A DNA stretch of 64,000 nucleotides from Pseudomonas sp. dw_612 (GCF_018449725.1 NZ_JAAVVC010000002.1:434001-498000), one strand, 5' to 3'. Positions 43,772 through 53,367 are shown, counted from the first letter of the stretch. The notes: generated from the letters alone by a model not told the origin. Made by a program: numbers and translations.

Positions 43772-46363
43772 ATGTCATCGCGTAAATTTGGACTCAACCT
43801 GGTCGTGGTGCTCGCCATCGCAGCCTTGTTTACCGGCTTCTGGGCGCTGATCAACCGCCCGGTCACCGCCCCCAACTGGCCTGAACAGATCTCCGGTTTT
43901 TCGTACTCGCCGTTCCAACAAGGCCAGTACCCGCAGAAAGACCAGTACCCGACCGACGATGAAATGCGTCGCGACCTGGAGATCATGAGCAAACTGACGG
44001 ACAACATCCGTACCTACTCGGTCGACGGCACGCTGGAGGACATTCCCAAACTGGCGGAAGAGTTCGGCCTGCGGGTGACTTTGGGGATCTGGATCAGCCC
44101 GGACCAGGAGCGCAATGAGCGTGAAATCCTGCGCGCCATCGAATTGGCCAACACCTCACGCAGCGTGGTACGCGTGGTTGTAGGCAACGAGGCGATCTTC
44201 CGTAAGGAAATTACCGCCGCAGAACTCAGTGTCATCCTCGACCGCGTCCGCGCCGCCGTGAAAGTGCCGGTGACCACGTCCGAGCAGTGGCACGTCTGGG
44301 AAGAACACCCGGAACTGGCCAAGCACGTCGACCTGATCGCCGCGCACGTTTTGCCTTATTGGGAATTCATCCCGGTGGACAAGGCAGGTCAATTCGTCCT
44401 CGACCGCGCCCGGGACCTGAAAAAGATGTTCCCGAAAAAACCGCTGCTGCTCTCGGAGGTTGGCTGGCCGAGCAACGGCCGCATGCGTGGCGGCACCGAT
44501 TCGAGCCCGGCGGACCAGGCGATCTACCTGCGCACCTTGGTCAACAAGCTCAATCGCCAAGGCTTCAACTACTTCGTGATCGAAGCCTTCGACCAGCCGT
44601 GGAAGGCCACGGACGAAGGTTCGGTGGGCGCGTATTGGGGCGTGTTCAACGCCGCGCGCCAGCAGAAATTCAACTTCGAAGGCCCGGTCGTCGCGATCCC
44701 GCAATGGCGCGTGCTGGCGATTGGCTCGGCGGTATTGGCCTTGCTGTCCTTGACCTTGCTGATGATCGACGGCTCGGCCCTGCGCCAGCGTGGCCGCACC
44801 TTCCTGACCTTTATCGCGTTCCTGTGCGGTTCGGTTCTGGTGTGGATCGGCTACGACTACAGCCAGCAATACAGCACCTGGTTCAGCCTGACAGTGGGCT
44901 TTTTGCTCGCCCTCGGCGCGCTAGGGGTGTTTATCGTGTTGCTGACCGAAGCCCACGAACTGGCCGAAGCGGTCTGGACTCACAAACGCCGGCGAGAATT
45001 CCTGCCGGTCGTGGGGGATTCGGACTACCGACCGAAAGTGTCGATTCACGTACCGTGCTACAACGAACCGCCGGAGATGGTCAAACAGACCCTCAACGCC
45101 CTGGCCAACCTCGACTATCCGGACTTCGAAGTCCTGATCATCGACAACAACACCAAGGACCCGGCGGTCTGGGAACCGGTACGTGATTACTGCGCAACCC
45201 TCGGCCCGCGCTTCAAGTTCTTCCACGTCGCCCCATTGGCCGGTTTCAAGGGTGGCGCGTTGAATTACCTGATCCCGCACACCGCCAAGGACGCCGAAGT
45301 GATCGCGGTGATCGACTCGGACTACTGCGTCGACCCGAACTGGCTCAAACACATGGTGCCGCACTTCGCCGATCCGAAAATCGCCGTGGTGCAGTCGCCG
45401 CAGGATTATCGCGACCAGAACGAAAGCACCTTCAAGAAGCTCTGCTACGCCGAATACAAAGGCTTCTTCCACATCGGCATGGTCACCCGTAACGACCGTG
45501 ACGCGATCATTCAGCACGGCACCATGACCATGACCCGACGTTCGGTGCTCGAGGAACTCGGCTGGGCCGACTGGTGCATCTGCGAAGACGCCGAGTTGGG
45601 TCTGCGGGTGTTCGAAAAAGGCCTGTCGGCGGCGTATTACCACACCAGCTACGGCAAAGGCTTGATGCCGGATACCTTTATCGACTTCAAGAAGCAGCGT
45701 TTCCGCTGGGCTTACGGTGCGATTCAGATCATCAAGCGTCACACCGCCAGTCTGCTGCGCGGCAAGGACACCGAGCTGACCCGTGGTCAGCGTTACCACT
45801 TCCTCGCGGGCTGGTTGCCGTGGGTAGCGGACGGCATGAACATCTTCTTTACCGTCGGCGCGCTGTTGTGGTCGGCGGCGATGATCATCGTGCCGCAACG
45901 GGTCGATCCGCCGCTGCTGATTTTCGCGATCCCGCCGTTGGCGCTGTTCGTGTTCAAGGTGGCCAAGATCATCTTCCTGTACCGTCGTGCAGTCGGCGTG
46001 AACCTGAAGGATGCGTTCTGCGCGGCACTGGCCGGGCTCGCGTTGTCGCACACCATCGCCAAAGCGGTGCTGTACGGCTTCTTCACCAGCAGCATTCCGT
46101 TTTTCCGCACGCCGAAAAATGCCGATAACCACGGCTTCTGGGTGGCGATTTCGGAGGCGCGGGAAGAGGTGTTTATCATGCTGCTGTTGTGGGGCGCGGC
46201 GCTGGGGATCTTCCTGGTGCAGGGCCTGCCGAGCAACGACATCCGCTTCTGGGTGATCATGTTGCTGGTGCAGTCGCTGCCGTACCTGGCGGCGCTGATC
46301 ATGGCGTTCCTGTCTTCGCTGCCGAAACCGGCGGCCGAGCCTGAGCCGCTACCAGCCGTCTAA
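43772..46363 (+). CDS. ndvB: Membrane beta-glucan synthase with GH17 and GT2 domains (NdvB type)
   Basis: An 863-residue inner-membrane protein. After an N-terminal membrane segment (about 7-27) comes a periplasmic GH17-like domain with acid/base Glu140 (VVGNEAIF) and nucleophile Glu229 (LLSEVGWPSNG). Membrane segments lie at about 312-395. The cytoplasmic GT2 domain has DSD at 515-517, CEDAELG at 604-610 and QRFRW at 642-646, then four or more membrane segments. It resembles P. aeruginosa NdvB (PA1163), which makes cyclic periplasmic beta-glucans linked to biofilm antibiotic tolerance, and, as there, lies next to dapE. The first in-frame start, 22 codons upstream, is less likely. Confidence 0.88.
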   Translation: MSSRKFGLNLVVVLAIAALFTGFWALINRPVTAPNWPEQISGFSYSPFQQGQYPQKDQYPTDDEMRRDLEIMSKLTDNIRTYSVDGTLEDIPKLAEEFGLRVTLGIWISPDQERNEREILRAIELANTSRSVVRVVVGNEAIFRKEITAAELSVILDRVRAAVKVPVTTSEQWHVWEEHPELAKHVDLIAAHVLPYWEFIPVDKAGQFVLDRARDLKKMFPKKPLLLSEVGWPSNGRMRGGTDSSPADQAIYLRTLVNKLNRQGFNYFVIEAFDQPWKATDEGSVGAYWGVFNAARQQKFNFEGPVVAIPQWRVLAIGSAVLALLSLTLLMIDGSALRQRGRTFLTFIAFLCGSVLVWIGYDYSQQYSTWFSLTVGFLLALGALGVFIVLLTEAHELAEAVWTHKRRREFLPVVGDSDYRPKVSIHVPCYNEPPEMVKQTLNALANLDYPDFEVLIIDNNTKDPAVWEPVRDYCATLGPRFKFFHVAPLAGFKGGALNYLIPHTAKDAEVIAVIDSDYCVDPNWLKHMVPHFADPKIAVVQSPQDYRDQNESTFKKLCYAEYKGFFHIGMVTRNDRDAIIQHGTMTMTRRSVLEELGWADWCICEDAELGLRVFEKGLSAAYYHTSYGKGLMPDTFIDFKKQRFRWAYGAIQIIKRHTASLLRGKDTELTRGQRYHFLAGWLPWVADGMNIFFTVGALLWSAAMIIVPQRVDPPLLIFAIPPLALFVFKVAKIIFLYRRAVGVNLKDAFCAALAGLALSHTIAKAVLYGFFTSSIPFFRTPKNADNHGFWVAISEAREEVFIMLLLWGAALGIFLVQGLPSNDIRFWVIMLLVQSLPYLAALIMAFLSSLPKPAAEPEPLPAV

Positions 46364-46380
46364 ATCAGTACCGATGCACT

Positions 46381-46411
46381 AAACGGCGGCCAATGGCCGC
46401 CGTTTTGCTTT
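46381..46411 (+). terminator. ndvB intrinsic terminator
   Basis: AAACGGCGGCC (46381-46391) pairs with GGCCGCCGTTT (46395-46405) around a 3-base loop, then TGCTTT. This is a strong 11-bp stem 17 bases past the ndvB stop. Confidence 0.85.
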
Positions 46412-46471
46412 AAGATAACCGCCATTTTGCAGGGCTTGGCGGAATACGGTTTGCCGATCAAACCTGATCCC

Positions 46472-46561
46472 TGTGGGAGCGGGCTTGCTCGCGAATGCGG
46501 TGTAACAATCAACATTTATGCTGACTGACACACCGCATTCGCGAGCAAGCCCGCTCCCACA
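46472..46561. repeat. REP doublet (GTGGGAGCGGGCTTGCTCGC family)
   Basis: Arms TGTGGGAGCGGGCTTGCTCG (46472 on) and CGAGCAAGCCCGCTCCCACA (to 46561). The stem extends inward through CGAATGCGGTGT/ACACCGCATTCG. It lies between the ndvB terminator and dapE, ending 35 bases before the dapE start. Confidence 0.92.
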
Positions 46562-46596
46562 TAGCCATGCCCAATTTCAAGCTTCCGGAGTTTTCC

Positions 46597-47748
46597 ATGA
46601 CGGCCCACGCCGACCTTTCGCCGACCCTTCAACTCGCCATTGACCTGATCCGCCGTCCGTCCGTGACGCCGGTCGACGCCGATTGCCAGAAGCAGATGAT
46701 GCAGCGCCTGGGCGATGCCGGTTTCCAACTGGAACCGATGCGCATCGAAGATGTGGATAACTTCTGGGCCACCCACGGCAAACACTACGGCCCGGTGCTG
46801 TGCTTTGCCGGTCACACCGACGTAGTCCCGACCGGCCCGGTCACCGCGTGGCAGATCGACCCGTTCAAGGCGGTAATCGACGAGCACGGCATGCTCTGCG
46901 GCCGTGGCGCGGCGGACATGAAAGGCAGCCTGGCGTCGATGACCGTGGCCGCCGAGCGCTTTGTCACCGATTACCCGGATCACAAGGGCAAGGTTGCGTT
47001 CCTGATCACCAGCGACGAAGAAGGCCCGGCGCACCACGGCACCAAGGCTGTGATCGAACGCCTCGCCGCACGCAAGGAACGTCTGGACTGGTGCATCGTC
47101 GGCGAACCGTCGAGCACCACCCTGGTGGGTGATGTGGTCAAGAACGGCCGTCGCGGCTCCCTCGGCGCCAAGCTGACCGTGCGCGGCATTCAGGGCCACG
47201 TGGCCTATCCGCACCTGGCGAAGAACCCGATCCACCTCGCCGCCCCGGCGCTGGCCGAACTGGCCGCCGAGCATTGGGACCACGGCAACGACTTCTTCCC
47301 GCCGACCAGTTTCCAGATCTCCAACGTCAATTCCGGCACTGGCGCGACCAACGTGATTCCGGGGGATCTGGTGGCGGTGTTCAACTTCCGCTTCTCCACC
47401 GAATCCACCGTCGAAGGCCTGCAAAAACGTGTCGCCGACATCCTCGACAAACATGGCCTGGACTGGCACGTGGACTGGGCGCTGTCCGGTCTGCCGTTCC
47501 TCACCGAACCGGGCGCTTTGCTGGATGCCGTGGCGTCGAGCATCAAGGACATCACCGGTCGCGAAACCAAGGCGTCCACCAGTGGTGGCACCTCCGACGG
47601 GCGTTTCATCGCGACCATGGGCACGCAAGTGGTTGAGCTGGGGCCGGTCAACGCGACGATTCACCAGGTCAACGAGCGTGTGCTGGCCGCCGACCTCGAC
47701 GTGCTGACCGAAATCTATTACCAGACCCTGATCAAGTTGCTCGCCTGA
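46597..47748 (+). CDS. dapE: Succinyl-diaminopimelate desuccinylase
   Basis: DapE hydrolyses N-succinyl-LL-DAP to LL-DAP and succinate. It is an M20 di-zinc enzyme of 383 residues from [18 protein letters not shown] chose 46597 because GGAG lies 6 bases upstream; an ATG ten codons earlier is close to the REP. Metal motifs are [36 protein letters not shown] and the C-terminal [11 protein letters not shown]. Its last base overlaps the rlmA start (TGATG). Confidence 0.96.
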   Translation: MTAHADLSPTLQLAIDLIRRPSVTPVDADCQKQMMQRLGDAGFQLEPMRIEDVDNFWATHGKHYGPVLCFAGHTDVVPTGPVTAWQIDPFKAVIDEHGMLCGRGAADMKGSLASMTVAAERFVTDYPDHKGKVAFLITSDEEGPAHHGTKAVIERLAARKERLDWCIVGEPSSTTLVGDVVKNGRRGSLGAKLTVRGIQGHVAYPHLAKNPIHLAAPALAELAAEHWDHGNDFFPPTSFQISNVNSGTGATNVIPGDLVAVFNFRFSTESTVEGLQKRVADILDKHGLDWHVDWALSGLPFLTEPGALLDAVASSIKDITGRETKASTSGGTSDGRFIATMGTQVVELGPVNATIHQVNERVLAADLDVLTEIYYQTLIKLLA

Positions 47749-48557
47749 TGCTCGCCTGCCCGATCTGCAGCGAACCGCTGAACGCGGTGGACAACGGCGT
47801 GGCCTGCCCCGCCGGGCATCGTTTCGACCGCGCGCGCCAGGGTTACCTGAACCTGTTGCCGGTGCAGCACAAGAACAGCCGCGACCCTGGGGATAACCTG
47901 GCGATGGTCGAGGCCCGTCGCGACTTCTTGAACGCCGGCCATTACGCGCCGGTGGCCAAGCGCCTGGCGGAACTGGCGGCGCAATATGCGCCGCAGCGCT
48001 GGCTCGACATCGGTTGTGGCGAGGGTTACTACACCGCGCAAATCGCCGAGGCCTTGCCGAATGCTGACGGCTACGCGTTGGACATCTCCAAGGAAGCGGT
48101 CAAACGCGCCTGCAAGCGTAATCCGCAGCTGACCTGGTTGATCGCCAGCATGGCGCGGGTGCCGTTGGCCTCCGGAAGTTGCCAGTTTCTGGCCAGCGTG
48201 TTCAGTCCGCTGGATTGGGAAGAAGCCAAACGCCTGCTCAGCCCTGGCGGTGGTTTGATGAAAGTCGGGCCGACCAGCGGCCATCTGATGGAATTGCGCG
48301 AAAGCCTGTACGACGAAGTACGCGAATACACCGACGACAAGCACCTGGCCCTGGTGCCGGAAGGCATGGCGCTGGCGCACAGTGAAACCCTGGAATTCAA
48401 ACTGATACTGGAAAGTGGTCAGGATCGTGCCAACCTGTTGGCCATGACGCCCCACGGCTGGCGCGCCAGTGCCGAACGGCGAGCGGCGGTCATCGAGCAG
48501 GTCGAGCCGTTCGAGGTCACCGTGTCGATGCGTTACGATTACTTCGTACTTCAATAA
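47748..48557 (+). CDS. rlmA: 23S rRNA (guanine-745-N1)-methyltransferase
   Basis: RlmA methylates G745 of 23S rRNA with S-adenosylmethionine. It has 269 residues. An N-terminal zinc finger is seen as CPICSEPL and CPAGHRFD, with the typical ARQGYLNLLPVQ after it. The SAM motif WLDIGCGEGYYT is near 85, and MKVGPTSGHLMELRE follows. The start overlaps dapE by one base. The order ndvB-dapE-rlmA matches P. aeruginosa PA1163-PA1161. Older symbol: rrmA. Confidence 0.93.
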   Translation: MLACPICSEPLNAVDNGVACPAGHRFDRARQGYLNLLPVQHKNSRDPGDNLAMVEARRDFLNAGHYAPVAKRLAELAAQYAPQRWLDIGCGEGYYTAQIAEALPNADGYALDISKEAVKRACKRNPQLTWLIASMARVPLASGSCQFLASVFSPLDWEEAKRLLSPGGGLMKVGPTSGHLMELRESLYDEVREYTDDKHLALVPEGMALAHSETLEFKLILESGQDRANLLAMTPHGWRASAERRAAVIEQVEPFEVTVSMRYDYFVLQ

Positions 48558-48631
48558 TTTTGGTCTCGAGCAACAGCTTGAGGCCGGCTAAATCCGCGAA
48601 TGGATTTTTCAAGACCGCAGTGAGGACATCC

Positions 48632-49009
48632 ATGCGCCAACCCGATATCGAGATTTACCTGAAAGACGCCGACGTCGACTACAAAGCCGTCGCCGACTGG
48701 CTTAGCGAAGCGTTGGGCCCGTGCAGCGAATGGGTCAAGAAAGGCCAGACGTATAAGTGCAAGGCCGGCAGTGTGCCGGTGACCTGGCTGCCGAAAGCCG
48801 TGGGCAAGTGGAACAGCCTGTTCCTGGACAGCGACCAGACGCCGTGGGAAGACGACATCGCCTGCGCCCGCGCAGCCTTTGCCGCGCTGAACGTCGAAGT
48901 GCGTTGCGCGCCGGGGACGTGGGTCGAAGAAGAAGGTGAAGAAACGGCGGACCGCTGGATGCGTATCAGTGCTGATGGTGAAGAAGAGATCACCTGGAAA
49001 ACCGCGTAA
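48632..49009 (+). CDS. Small conserved protein of unknown function
   Basis: A 125-residue acidic soluble protein, starting MRQPDIEIYLKDADVDYKAV, with GAGGA 5 bases upstream of the ATG. It has no signal peptide or membrane segment. It is rich in Trp (five or more) and has two Cys at separate sites (GPCSEW, YKCKAG). I do not recognise a domain. It sits between rlmA and a cold-shock gene, and in P. aeruginosa an uncharacterised gene (PA1160) occupies the same place. That conserved order suggests a real gene. Confidence 0.85.
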   Translation: MRQPDIEIYLKDADVDYKAVADWLSEALGPCSEWVKKGQTYKCKAGSVPVTWLPKAVGKWNSLFLDSDQTPWEDDIACARAAFAALNVEVRCAPGTWVEEEGEETADRWMRISADGEEEITWKTA

Positions 49010-49014
49010 AACCA

Positions 49015-49090
49015 AAAAGATCGCAGCCTTCGGCAGCTCCTACAGGGTCATGTGTACACCCGTAGGAGCTGCCGAAGGCTGCGATCTTTT
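49015..49090. repeat. REP doublet, second family
   Basis: AAAAGATCGCAGCCTTCGGC (49015 on) and GCCGAAGGCTGCGATCTTTT (to 49090), each arm extending to AGCTCCTAC, around a short spacer. It lies 5 bases after one stop codon and 9 bases before the convergent cold-shock gene's stop. Confidence 0.92.
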
Positions 49091-49099
49091 GATCTTGCT

Positions 49100-49309
49100 T
49101 TACAGACCTACAACATCCTCAGCCTGCAACCCTTTCTCGCCCGTCACCACGGCGTATTCAACCTGCTGGCCCTCAGCCAACGAGCGATGCCCCTCGCCGC
49201 GAATCGCGCGGTAGTGCACGAACACGTCCACCCCGTCCTCGCGTTGAATGAAGCCGTAGCCCTTGGCGTCGTTGAACCACTTCACACTGCCGGTCTCGCG
49301 CGTAGCCAT
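49100..49309 (-). CDS. Cold-shock domain protein (CspA family)
   Basis: A 69-residue single cold-shock domain RNA/DNA-binding protein. RNP1 is KGYGFIQ and RNP2 is VFVHYRAI, after the N-terminal [23 protein letters not shown] lies upstream of the ATG and a clear sigma70 promoter is seen at 49346-49373. It probably acts as an RNA chaperone. Whether it is cold-induced cannot be read; the leader (about 30 bases) is much shorter than that of E. coli cspA. Confidence 0.95.
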   Translation of the reverse strand: MATRETGSVKWFNDAKGYGFIQREDGVDVFVHYRAIRGEGHRSLAEGQQVEYAVVTGEKGLQAEDVVGL

Positions 49310-49345
49310 GTCTCATTACCCCCTTCTTTTTATTTTGAGCGGTCG

Positions 49346-49373
49346 AGTATAGGACAGCCGCGAAAACTCTCAA
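49346..49373 (-). promoter_or_regulatory. sigma70 promoter of the cold-shock gene
   Basis: Minus strand TTGAGA (49368-49373), a 16-base spacer, TATACT (49346-49351). The likely transcript start is near 49340, about 30 bases before the ATG, so the leader is short. Confidence 0.65.
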
Positions 49374-49475
49374 CTCAAGTTTACTTGACTGCTTTTTTGC
49401 CGATTTTCGGCGAATACGGCACACTATCGACCGCCCGAGCATTTGCTCGGTTTTATCCACTCACGCAGAAGCCGT

Positions 49476-51977
49476 ATGACCCGCTCCCCGTTCCGCCGTC
49501 TTGTGTTTGGCACCCTGCGCCGACTGTTGTACCTCTGGGTTCGCTCGGAGACGATCAACCAGTCGTCCCTTACCCTCAACCTCGACCGCAGCCGTCCGGT
49601 GTTCTACGTCCTGCAAAATCCTTCGTTAACCGACCTGGCCGTGGTCGACACCGAGTGCACCAAGGCCGGCCTGCCGCGTCCGGTGCTGCCGGTATCGGTC
49701 GGTACGTTGATCGAGCCCGCTGCGTTCTTTTACCTGACACCGGAGCCCGACTGGCTCGGTCGCCAGGACAAACGCGGCGCGCCGCCGACCCTGACCCGTC
49801 TGGTCAGCGCCTTGAGCCAGAACGCCGCCGAAGATGCGCAGATCATTCCGGTCAGCGTGTTCTGGGGCCAGTCGCCGGATAGCGAGTCGAGCCCGTGGAA
49901 GCTGTTGTTCGCCGACAGTTGGGCAGTCACCGGACGTTTGCGCCGCTTGCTCAGCATCATCGTGCTGGGGCGCAAGACCCGGGTGCAGTTCTCGGCACCC
50001 ATCCATTTGCGCGAACTGATCGAGCACAACAAGGGCCACGAGCGCACCGTGCGCATGGCCCAGCGGATTTTGCGTGTGCACTTCCGCAACCTGAAAGCCG
50101 CGGTGATCGGCCCGGACATTTCCCACCGTCGCAACCTGGTCAAAGGCCTGCTGAATCAGCCGCTGGTCAAGCAAGCGATCCTCGACGAAGCCGAGCGCGA
50201 GAACATCTCCCCGGAGAAAGCCAAGGCCCAGGCCCTGCGCTACGGCAACGAGATCGCCTCGGACTACACCTACACCGCGATCCGCTTTCTGGAAGTGGTG
50301 CTGAGCTGGTTTTGGAACAAGATCTACGACGGGATCAAGGTCAACCACATCGAAGGCGTGCAGAAAGTCGCTCAGGGTCACGAAGTGATCTACGTGCCGT
50401 GCCACCGCAGCCACATCGATTACCTGCTGCTTTCCTATCTGCTGTTCCGCAACGGCCTGACCCCGCCGCACATCGCCGCAGGGATCAACCTGAACATGCC
50501 GGTGATCGGCAGCCTGCTGCGTCGTGGCGGCGCGTTTTTCATGCGCCGCACCTTCAAGGGCAACCCACTCTACACCTCGGTGTTCAACGAATACCTGCAC
50601 ACCCTGTTCACCAAAGGCTTCCCGGTCGAGTACTTCGTCGAGGGTGGCCGTTCCCGCACCGGGCGCATGCTGCAGCCGAAAACCGGGATGCTGGCGATCA
50701 CCCTGCGCAGCTTCCTGCGTTCGTCGCGCATGCCCATCGTGTTCATCCCGGTGTACATCGGTTATGAACGCGTGCTGGAAGGCCGGACTTACCTCGGCGA
50801 ACTGCGTGGGGCGAGCAAGAAGAAAGAATCGATCTTCGACATCTTCAAAGTCATCGGCGCCCTCAAGCAGCGCTTTGGCCAAGTGGCGGTGAATTTCGGC
50901 GAGCCGATCAAACTCGCGGAATTCCTCGACAGCGAACAGCCGGACTGGCGCTCCCAGGAACTCGGCCCGCAATTCAAACCGGCGTGGCTCAACGAAACCA
51001 CCAACCGCCTCGGCGAGAAAGTCGCGCAGCATTTGAACGAGGCGGCGGCGATCAACCCGGTGAACCTGGTGGCCCTGGCGTTGCTGTCCACCAGTCGTCT
51101 GGCCCTGGACGATCGCGCCATGGCGCGGGTGCTCGACTTGTATCTGGCGCTGTTGCGCAAGGTCCCGTACTCGCCGCACACCACGTTGCCGGAAGGTGAC
51201 GGGCGGGCGCTGATCGAGCATGTGAAGGACATGGACTTGCTGTCCGAACAGAGCGATGCCCTGGGCAAAATTCTGTACCTGGACGAGCAGAACGCCGTCC
51301 TGATGACCTACTACCGCAACAACGTGTTGCACATCTTTGCGCTACCGGCGCTGCTGGCGAGTTTCTTCCAGAGCGCATCGCGCATGAGCCGCGAACAGAT
51401 CCTGCGCTACACCCGCGCGCTGTATCCGTACCTGCAATCGGAGCTGTTCATTCGCTGGTCGATGGATGAGCTGGACGGCGTGGTCGATCAATGGCTCGAA
51501 GCCTTTGTCGAGCAAGGCCTGCTGCGTTTCGAGAACGATGTGTACCTGCGTCCGGCGCCGAGTTCACGGCATTTCGTGCTGCTGACCCTGCTGTCGAAAA
51601 GCATCGCCCAGACCCTGCAACGTTTTTACATGACTGTGTCCTTGCTGCTCAACAGCGGACAGAACAGTATCAGCGCCGAAGAACTGGAAGACCTGTGCAC
51701 GGTCATGGCCCAGCGCCTGTCGATCCTCCACGGTTTGAACGCCCCGGAGTTCTTCGATAAAAGCCTGTTCCGCCACTTTATCCAGACCATGCTCGACCTC
51801 GACGTGCTCAAGCGTGATGAAGCAGGAAAACTGAGTTATCACGAACTGCTCGGCGAACTGGCCGAAGGCGCGGCCAAGCGGGTGCTGCCAGCGGAGATTC
51901 GCTTGTCGATTCGTCAGGTGGCGTTGCATCGCAGTGAAGATGCGGCGGATCAGGTCGCCACACAGCCCGAGGCTTGA
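49476..51977 (+). CDS. plsB: Glycerol-3-phosphate 1-O-acyltransferase
   Basis: PlsB acylates sn-glycerol 3-phosphate at position 1 using acyl-ACP or acyl-CoA, the first step of phospholipid synthesis, at the inner membrane. It has 833 residues from [20 protein letters not shown]. The acyltransferase HX4D motif is His310-Asp315 ([13 protein letters not shown]), followed by [26 protein letters not shown] and [15 protein letters not shown]. It is divergent from the cold-shock gene. Confidence 0.97.
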   Translation: MTRSPFRRLVFGTLRRLLYLWVRSETINQSSLTLNLDRSRPVFYVLQNPSLTDLAVVDTECTKAGLPRPVLPVSVGTLIEPAAFFYLTPEPDWLGRQDKRGAPPTLTRLVSALSQNAAEDAQIIPVSVFWGQSPDSESSPWKLLFADSWAVTGRLRRLLSIIVLGRKTRVQFSAPIHLRELIEHNKGHERTVRMAQRILRVHFRNLKAAVIGPDISHRRNLVKGLLNQPLVKQAILDEAERENISPEKAKAQALRYGNEIASDYTYTAIRFLEVVLSWFWNKIYDGIKVNHIEGVQKVAQGHEVIYVPCHRSHIDYLLLSYLLFRNGLTPPHIAAGINLNMPVIGSLLRRGGAFFMRRTFKGNPLYTSVFNEYLHTLFTKGFPVEYFVEGGRSRTGRMLQPKTGMLAITLRSFLRSSRMPIVFIPVYIGYERVLEGRTYLGELRGASKKKESIFDIFKVIGALKQRFGQVAVNFGEPIKLAEFLDSEQPDWRSQELGPQFKPAWLNETTNRLGEKVAQHLNEAAAINPVNLVALALLSTSRLALDDRAMARVLDLYLALLRKVPYSPHTTLPEGDGRALIEHVKDMDLLSEQSDALGKILYLDEQNAVLMTYYRNNVLHIFALPALLASFFQSASRMSREQILRYTRALYPYLQSELFIRWSMDELDGVVDQWLEAFVEQGLLRFENDVYLRPAPSSRHFVLLTLLSKSIAQTLQRFYMTVSLLLNSGQNSISAEELEDLCTVMAQRLSILHGLNAPEFFDKSLFRHFIQTMLDLDVLKRDEAGKLSYHELLGELAEGAAKRVLPAEIRLSIRQVALHRSEDAADQVATQPEA

Positions 51978-51989
51978 TGCAATAAAACC

Positions 51990-52080
51990 TGTGGGAGCGG
52001 GCTTGCTCGCGAAGTCGGTGTATCAGACGACAGAAATGTTGAATGTTAAACCGCATTCGCGAGCAAGCCCGCTCCCACAT
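51990..52080. repeat. REP doublet (GTGGGAGCGGGCTTGCTCGC family)
   Basis: Arms TGTGGGAGCGGGCTTGCTCG (51990 on) and CGAGCAAGCCCGCTCCCACA (ending near 52080) enclose about 40 bases. It lies 12 bases past the plsB stop and upstream of the lipoprotein gene. Confidence 0.9.
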
Positions 52081-52093
52081 TGATTGGAGAACC

Positions 52094-52495
52094 ATGATGA
52101 AAAAACTTTCTTTACTGGCCCTGACCGCACTACTGGGAGCCTGTCACTCCATGCACCCCGCCGCCAAAACCAGCCTCGACGGCGAAGTGTTCTACCTGCA
52201 ACGCATTGCCCTGCCGCCGAGCGCGACGTTGAGCGTCAGCCTGCAGGACGTGTCCCTGGCCGACGCGCCAGCCGTGGTCCTCGACGAACAGAAAGGCCCG
52301 GTCAAAGGTCAGGTGCCGCTGCCGTTTCACCTGAGCTACGATCCGGCACAGGTCAAACCGGGCCATCGTTATTCGGTCAGTGCCCGCATCGAAGTGAACG
52401 GTGAACTGATGTTCATCACTACTGAGAATCACGCTGTGCAACTCGACGGCAACGATCCGCAACCGCTGAAAATCCGCGTCGACGCCGTCCGCTAA
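52094..52495 (+). CDS. YbaY-like lipoprotein
   Basis: A 133-residue predicted lipoprotein. The signal peptide MMKKLSLLALTALLGAC ends in a lipobox (LLGAC, Cys at 17). The mature part resembles the type III secretion pilotin-like YbaY family: SLDGEVFYLQRIALPPSATL, LPFHLSYDPAQVKPGHRY and ITTENHAVQL are its conserved strands. GGAGA precedes the ATG pair at 52094/52097. The molecular function of YbaY proteins is not known. Confidence 0.85.
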   Translation: MMKKLSLLALTALLGACHSMHPAAKTSLDGEVFYLQRIALPPSATLSVSLQDVSLADAPAVVLDEQKGPVKGQVPLPFHLSYDPAQVKPGHRYSVSARIEVNGELMFITTENHAVQLDGNDPQPLKIRVDAVR

Positions 52496-52523
52496 TTTCC
52501 CTTATTCGTACAAGGAAGCCGCC

Positions 52524-53213
52524 ATGTTCCGCCCTACCCTTCGCTTCGCCGGCCTGTGCGCAGGCTTGATGATTTCCGCCAGCGCCCTGGCCCTGTCCCT
52601 CAGCGACCTGTCGCAAAACGACGCCACGGGCGGCCTCAAAGACGCCCTGACCCAAGGCGCGCAACTGGCCGTCAAACAACTCGGCACGCCGGGCGGCTTC
52701 AGCAACAACCCGGACGTGAAGATCGAACTGCCGGGCAAACTGGGCAAGGTTGCCAGCAAGATGAAAGCCTTCGGCATGGGCGCTCAGGTCGACCAACTGG
52801 AAACCAGCATGAACAAAGCGGCGGAAACCGCCGTGACCCAGGCCCAGCCGATCCTGGTCGACGCCGTGAAAAAAATGAGCGTGGCCGACGCCAAGGGCAT
52901 CCTCAGCGGCGGCAAAGACTCCGCCACCCAGTATCTGGACAAAACCAGCCGCGAGCAGATCCGCGCCAAGTTCCTGCCAATCGTCAAACAAGCCACCGAC
53001 CAGGTCGGCCTGGCCAAGCAATACAACTCCTTCGCCGGCCAAGCCGCGACCCTCGGCGTGGTGGACGCGAAAAGCGCCAACATCGAAAGCTACGTGACCG
53101 AACAGGCGTTGAATGGTTTGTTCGAAATGATTGGTAAACAGGAAGAAACCATCCGCCAGAACCCGGCGGCTGCCGCGACCAGCCTCGCCAAAAAAGTGTT
53201 CGGCACGCTCTAA
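52524..53213 (+). CDS. DUF4197 family exported protein
   Basis: A 229-residue protein with a signal peptide (about 1-23, cleaved near ALA in MISASALALSLSD). The mature protein is helical, with VKQLGTPGGFSNNPDVKIEL, AKGILSGGKDSATQYL and TEQALNGLFEMIGKQE, features I associate with DUF4197. No catalytic motif is recognised. AAGGAAG lies before the ATG. It may be co-transcribed with the YbaY-like gene 28 bases upstream. The function is unknown. Confidence 0.82.
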   Translation: MFRPTLRFAGLCAGLMISASALALSLSDLSQNDATGGLKDALTQGAQLAVKQLGTPGGFSNNPDVKIELPGKLGKVASKMKAFGMGAQVDQLETSMNKAAETAVTQAQPILVDAVKKMSVADAKGILSGGKDSATQYLDKTSREQIRAKFLPIVKQATDQVGLAKQYNSFAGQAATLGVVDAKSANIESYVTEQALNGLFEMIGKQEETIRQNPAAAATSLAKKVFGTL

Positions 53214-53227
53214 CCCTCGAACGGTCA

Positions 53228-53322
53228 CCTGTAGGAGCTGCCGAAGGCTGCGATCTTTTGATCTTAAAATCCAGATCAAGATCAAGATCAAAAGATCGCA
53301 GCCTTCGGCAGCTCCTACAGGG
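53228..53322. repeat. REP doublet, second family, with AGATCA tandem repeats in its spacer
   Basis: Arms CCTGTAGGAGCTGCCGAAGG (53228 on) and CCTTCGGCAGCTCCTACAGG (to 53322). The spacer contains three exact AGATCA copies at 53273-53290. It lies between the convergent DUF4197 gene and mexK. Confidence 0.92.
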
Positions 53323-53367
53323 GCAAGTACACCCGCAAAAAACTGGGTGGCCCGAAGGCAGCCCGGT

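Noticed and set aside
46567..46596. Longer dapE start (ten extra codons)
   Set aside because: The upstream ATG lies 5 bases from the REP doublet and has no Shine-Dalgarno sequence; the ATG at 46597 has GGAG at the right distance.
49626..51332. 568-codon minus-strand frame
   Set aside because: Antisense shadow of plsB; the plsB reading has all catalytic motifs.
52043..52093. Extended N-terminus for the YbaY-like lipoprotein
   Set aside because: It would translate through the REP arm (REQARSH-type sequence) and bury the signal peptide; the ATG at 52094 gives a proper lipoprotein signal.
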